64,000 nt of DNA from JALZUU01 sp964441245 (GTDB taxonomy: Bacteria; Bacteroidota; Bacteroidia; Chitinophagales; Saprospiraceae): assembly GCA_964441245.1 (NCBI GenBank), contig CAYTVR010000002.1, forward strand, positions 1 to 64,000, written 5' to 3'. Shown here in pieces: positions 61,035-64,000 of the stretch. The notes beneath the pieces were generated by a model, which made no database searches, was not told where the DNA came from, and worked only from the letters and a program-made list of their open reading frames with translations. Position numbers and translations under genes: made by a program. How positions within the stretch are numbered: position 1 is the stretch's first letter; each line of letters opens with the position of its first letter.

Positions 61035-62756
61035 ATGTTTTTCTCCAAAAAACAATACCTTTTTTTTCCACTTTTTATATTCTTATCATCCACCTGCGAT
61101 ACAGCAACGAAGGTACAAAAAGGTAGCAATGAAAAGTTGGGAACCTCGATTCCTAATCTAGAAGTTAAACCAAAACTAGCAGTCTTAATTTCTGTAGATC
61201 AAATGCGTTATGATTATCTGGAGCGATTTGGACCTTATTTTCAACATGGATTAAAACGCTTGTTAGCAGAAGGAGCAGTCATGTCGAATGCTTTTTATGA
61301 TCACTCTATGACAGGAACGGCACCTGGGCATGCAACACTTTCGACGGGGTGTCATCCATCCAAACATGGGGTCATTGAAAATAATTTTTTTGATCCTAAA
61401 ACTGGAGAAATCCAATATTCTGTTAAAGATGAAAAGGCTAAAATTATTGGAGTAAAAAACAATGGAAAGATAGAAGGGGTCTCTCCTAAAAATTTATTAA
61501 AATCGGGCTTAGGAGATTGGTTGAAATCAAAAAATAAAAAGAGTAAGGTTTTTTCTGTGGCCTTTAAAGATCGGTCTAGTATATTGATGGGAGGGAAGCA
61601 TCCGGATCGAGCATTTTGGTTTGAAAATAGTTCGGCTAAATTTGTTTCTTCTGATTATTATGGGAAAACATATCCTGAGTGGGCCAATGCTTATAATGGT
61701 CGAGTGATCATGAAAGAAGAGTTGAACAAAGGTTGGCAAAAGAAACGAGAAGAAAGTGTGTATACTGTTTCAAGAGCTGATTATTTTGAACAGGAAGAAG
61801 GACAACAAGGCTCGGAATTTCCACATACGATAGAAAGTACACGTCCGCCATATCGAACTTATCCAGACAAATTCAAGCGATCTTTATTACTTTGGAGTTC
61901 TCCTTATGGAGATGCATTTGCATTGAAATTTGCGGAAGCGATTATCGAAAATGAGCATTTGGGTAAAGATGAACATGTAGATTTACTTTTTGTGGGCTGT
62001 TCAACAGCAGATGCGATTGGACATCACTATGGACCATTTAGTCAAGAAGTACAAGATTACTATTTGCATTTGGATGATTACCTTGGACAGTTTTTTGAGT
62101 ATTTAGATCAAAAAATAGGAAAAGAAAATTATTATGTTGCTTTGTCTGCGGATCATGGAGTCGTAGCGATGCCAGAGCATTCTGCTGCAAATGGACTCGA
62201 TGCAAAGCGAATTGGGAAAACGGAGTTCGGAGAGGCAATAGATCAAGCTGAAGCCGCCACTAAGAAAATATTAGGATTACAAAATGATTTTATTGTCAGT
62301 AGTAGTTTTCAAGGTATTAGTTTGACCTATGGTGAAACCAATCAAGAGCAGATTTCTGGAGATAAACTGAGATCAACTCTCGCGAAGGAATTAAAAAAAG
62401 TAGATTTTATAGAGCATGCTTTTACTTCAGAAGAACTCAAAAGAGGAGGAGATCAAGCTTTTATAACATTTTACCAAAAATCATATCGCGTAGATCGAGG
62501 GAATGAAATTAAACTGCATTTTAAAAAATACTACCTCATTGATTATGCAGCGAGTGGAACGACTCATGGCACGCCGTATGATTATGATGCACACATTCCA
62601 ATCATTTTTATGGGACCTACAATTGAACCAGGGACATTATCTCAAAGAGTAGGTATCGTGGATCTAGCTCCAACATTTGGAAATATTTTAGGATTAAAAA
62701 AACAAAAAAGAATTGATGGGAAGATTATTGATTTACCTAAACGAGCAATCAACTAG
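61035..62756 (+). CDS. PafA-like alkaline phosphatase (type I phosphodiesterase superfamily)
   Basis: This is a 573-residue protein. It has a hydrophobic leader with a lipobox-like Cys (FLSSTCD). The alkaline-phosphatase core starts LAVLISVDQMRYDYLERFG, with the first metal Asp, and the catalytic Thr lies in MTGTAPGHATLSTG. ADAIGHHYGP and LSADHGVVAMPEH hold the further zinc-binding Asp/His. The last metal His is in GTTHGTPYDYDAHIPIIF. These features are typical of PafA, the Ca/phosphate-insensitive monoester phosphatase of Bacteroidota. It would act in the periplasm or at the surface to release phosphate. It ends before a strong hairpin shared with the next gene. Confidence 0.92.
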   Translation: MFFSKKQYLFFPLFIFLSSTCDTATKVQKGSNEKLGTSIPNLEVKPKLAVLISVDQMRYDYLERFGPYFQHGLKRLLAEGAVMSNAFYDHSMTGTAPGHATLSTGCHPSKHGVIENNFFDPKTGEIQYSVKDEKAKIIGVKNNGKIEGVSPKNLLKSGLGDWLKSKNKKSKVFSVAFKDRSSILMGGKHPDRAFWFENSSAKFVSSDYYGKTYPEWANAYNGRVIMKEELNKGWQKKREESVYTVSRADYFEQEEGQQGSEFPHTIESTRPPYRTYPDKFKRSLLLWSSPYGDAFALKFAEAIIENEHLGKDEHVDLLFVGCSTADAIGHHYGPFSQEVQDYYLHLDDYLGQFFEYLDQKIGKENYYVALSADHGVVAMPEHSAANGLDAKRIGKTEFGEAIDQAEAATKKILGLQNDFIVSSSFQGISLTYGETNQEQISGDKLRSTLAKELKKVDFIEHAFTSEELKRGGDQAFITFYQKSYRVDRGNEIKLHFKKYYLIDYAASGTTHGTPYDYDAHIPIIFMGPTIEPGTLSQRVGIVDLAPTFGNILGLKKQKRIDGKIIDLPKRAIN

Positions 62757-62846
62757 TGAAAAGTTATAGACTTCTAATTTGGGGCTGCAATTTTCTAGTG
62801 GTTCTGAACGAGAAAGACAATTGCTTTCTTCCTTACAATTTCTATA

Positions 62847-62895
62847 AAAAAAAGGATTGAAGAATACGCAGGTACGAATCTTCAATCCTTTTTTT
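62847..62895. terminator. Bidirectional terminator between convergent genes
   Basis: The 17-bp stem 62847-62863 (seven A, then GGATTGAAGA) pairs with 62879-62895 (TCTTCAATCC, then seven T) around a 15-base loop. T runs on both strands suit the phosphatase (+) and the gene ending at 62912 (-). Confidence 0.88.
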
Positions 62896-62911
62896 GAAAA
62901 TTAAATTTTAT

Positions 62912-64000
62912 CTATTCACATAGTTCTGAGTAAATTCTCGCCGCTTTGATCAGGTCATCTTTATTCATTTTGATGCCACCTTCTGCACACATATCTTTTA
63001 AGTCGCCACAATCTTCAAAGTATTTTGCGATACCTTTTTTCCATAATAAAAAACGAGTATCATAAAGAGACAATGGAAAATCTTCACCTGCTTTTTGATA
63101 GGCAAATTCTGTTTTTTCATCAGCCATTACACCTGAAGAAGAGTAATACTTGTACATGGTGATTTTATCAGAAGAATATATTTCCTCTAAAATGCTCATC
63201 ACTGCTTCTGACTCCCCTTTTGCCGAAGGGCTAAATCTAGTTTTGATGAATTTACGTTCTCCTAATTTAAAAGCAGAAATCTCTTCAGCGGTCAAATCAT
63301 ACTCTTTGATTTTACCATCTGTTTCAACGGTAAATTTGGTATTTCCTTTTTCACCGAATATCATTTCTTCAGCATCTTTTGCTTGCATAACAGAACCTTT
63401 AATCTCTTCACCATTGATGGTGATACTTCCTGAAAGTGAATTGTTAGCAGATTCTAATTCTTCTTTTTCTTCTTCAAATGCTTTTACCTTTGCAGGTGCT
63501 TTAGCATTAGAAAGATCACGGACATAATGCATACTATTAATGCCATGATATTCCATTTTCTTCTTCATTTTTTCAACAGCGGCAATCATATCAGAAGATC
63601 GACGATCTTTTTTCTCTGATTTTAAAACCATCTCTGCATACTTTTTAGCTGTATCTAAATCATCTAAGTAATAACTGACTAAAGCAATATTAAAGTTGGC
63701 TGCACGGAAAACTCTTTTTTGTTTTTTATCTCCTTTAGGATCGAAATCTCCTTGTTCTTTCCAAAAGTCCATGGCTGGTTGTAATTTCTTTTTTACGGCT
63801 TCGACGGTCTCTGCTGAATGATCTCCTTTCATCGTGGCAAAAGCAGTTTTTGTCAACTCAAAGTATTTAACAAAATCCTTAGCACTATCATGTTTTTTCA
63901 AGAAAAATGTATTCTGAAAATCTGTTCGATAATCATAAGCAAACTTATTATTTAGACTTCTTTGGGCTGCATTTACGGCACTATTAGCGGCCTTTTTGGC
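62912..64000 (-). CDS. Conserved Bacteroidota protein, partial at window edge
   Basis: The frame stays open to the last base of the window, so the true start lies beyond 64000; 362 residues are visible. There is no real start at the TTG at 63901. The visible sequence is Lys/Glu/Asp-rich with a TPR-like helical part near the middle (FNIALVSYYLDDLDTAKKYAEMVLKSEK). The second half (SANNSLSGSITINGEEIKGS onward) is beta-rich and contains KFTVETDGKIKEYDLTAEE. Both parts look like secreted or periplasmic Bacteroidota proteins, but no family name fits. The C terminus has three Cys in EDCGDLKDMCAEGG and one at the end (SELCE). Confidence 0.6.
   Translation of the reverse strand, partial: AKKAANSAVNAAQRSLNNKFAYDYRTDFQNTFFLKKHDSAKDFVKYFELTKTAFATMKGDHSAETVEAVKKKLQPAMDFWKEQGDFDPKGDKKQKRVFRAANFNIALVSYYLDDLDTAKKYAEMVLKSEKKDRRSSDMIAAVEKMKKKMEYHGINSMHYVRDLSNAKAPAKVKAFEEEKEELESANNSLSGSITINGEEIKGSVMQAKDAEEMIFGEKGNTKFTVETDGKIKEYDLTAEEISAFKLGERKFIKTRFSPSAKGESEAVMSILEEIYSSDKITMYKYYSSSGVMADEKTEFAYQKAGEDFPLSLYDTRFLLWKKGIAKYFEDCGDLKDMCAEGGIKMNKDDLIKAARIYSELCE

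Noticed and set aside
1..64000. tRNA or rRNA genes
   Set aside because: Scanning by eye for T-loop (GGTTCGAATCC) and acceptor pairings gave no convincing tRNA, and no rRNA sequence was seen.

Overview
The window is chromosomal DNA of an AT-rich Bacteroidota bacterium, most likely a marine or aquatic Saprospiria-like lineage (an inference from gene content; no rRNA or tRNA gene is present to confirm it). The evidence is several secreted proteins with type IX secretion (T9SS) C-terminal sorting tails, ECF sigma/anti-sigma pairs next to DUF4252 proteins, a TPR hybrid two-component regulator with an AraC-type output, PD40-OmpA proteins, and a near-perfect Bacteroidota promoter (TTTG, 19 bases, TACTTTTG) in front of sucC. 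I see no phage, plasmid backbone, intact insertion sequence or CRISPR array.

Layout. 0-6 kb: a heptamer repeat at the left edge, a secreted protein, a VWA protein, a PRXL2-like redox protein, a membrane protein and malate dehydrogenase, all on the minus strand; an orphan plus-strand terminator lies at 1.54 kb. 6-14.4 kb: a secreted M43-type metalloprotease, an NTF2-like protein, topoisomerase III, two membrane proteins, then an SDR / DUF2805 / flavin reductase / DUF2256 cluster. 14.5-18.6 kb: sucC, xseA-xseB, a GNAT acetyltransferase and a DUF1330 protein. 18.6-24.8 kb: an accessory segment bounded by two 160-bp direct repeats, one an intact gene part and the other a decayed copy. It holds an ECF sigma factor, a membrane/beta-barrel anti-sigma-like protein, a lipoprotein of cysteine-bounded repeats, two MITE-like palindromic elements and an unknown lipoprotein. 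24.9-31.6 kb: YncE-like surface lipoprotein, PAP2 phosphatase, GNAT, two LptF/LptG permease paralogues (one with a very lysine-rich insertion) and a small basic protein. 31.8-41.4 kb: an ECF sigma / anti-sigma / three DUF4252 operon, a large BNR/VPS10 propeller protein, a small membrane protein and the hybrid sensor-regulator. 41.7-47.8 kb: a truncated gene, a UbiA-like protein, an SH3 lipoprotein, an M42 aminopeptidase, pyrE, a Nudix hydrolase and small secreted or membrane proteins. 48.2-56.8 kb: an McrBC-type restriction system whose EVE-McrB and McrC genes are separated by 5.3 kb carrying a GH16 glucanase, a kelch protein and a PD40-OmpA protein. 56.7-64 kb: OsmC, metZ-metX (methionine synthesis), a secreted C1 peptidase, a PafA-like alkaline phosphatase and a partial gene leaving the right edge.

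How it works together. Core metabolism (mdh, sucC, pyrE, metZ, metX) and DNA maintenance (topB, xseAB) alternate with envelope functions: T9SS-exported hydrolases (M43 protease, GH16) suit a heterotroph that attacks polymers, and two ECF modules probably sense envelope state. The parts that ordinary gene families explain least well are the direct-repeat-bounded 18.6-24.5 kb segment, the split McrBC locus, the SDR/DUF2805/DUF2256 cluster with a Tyr-less SDR, the Lys-rich LptF/G, and several families of short intergenic word repeats.
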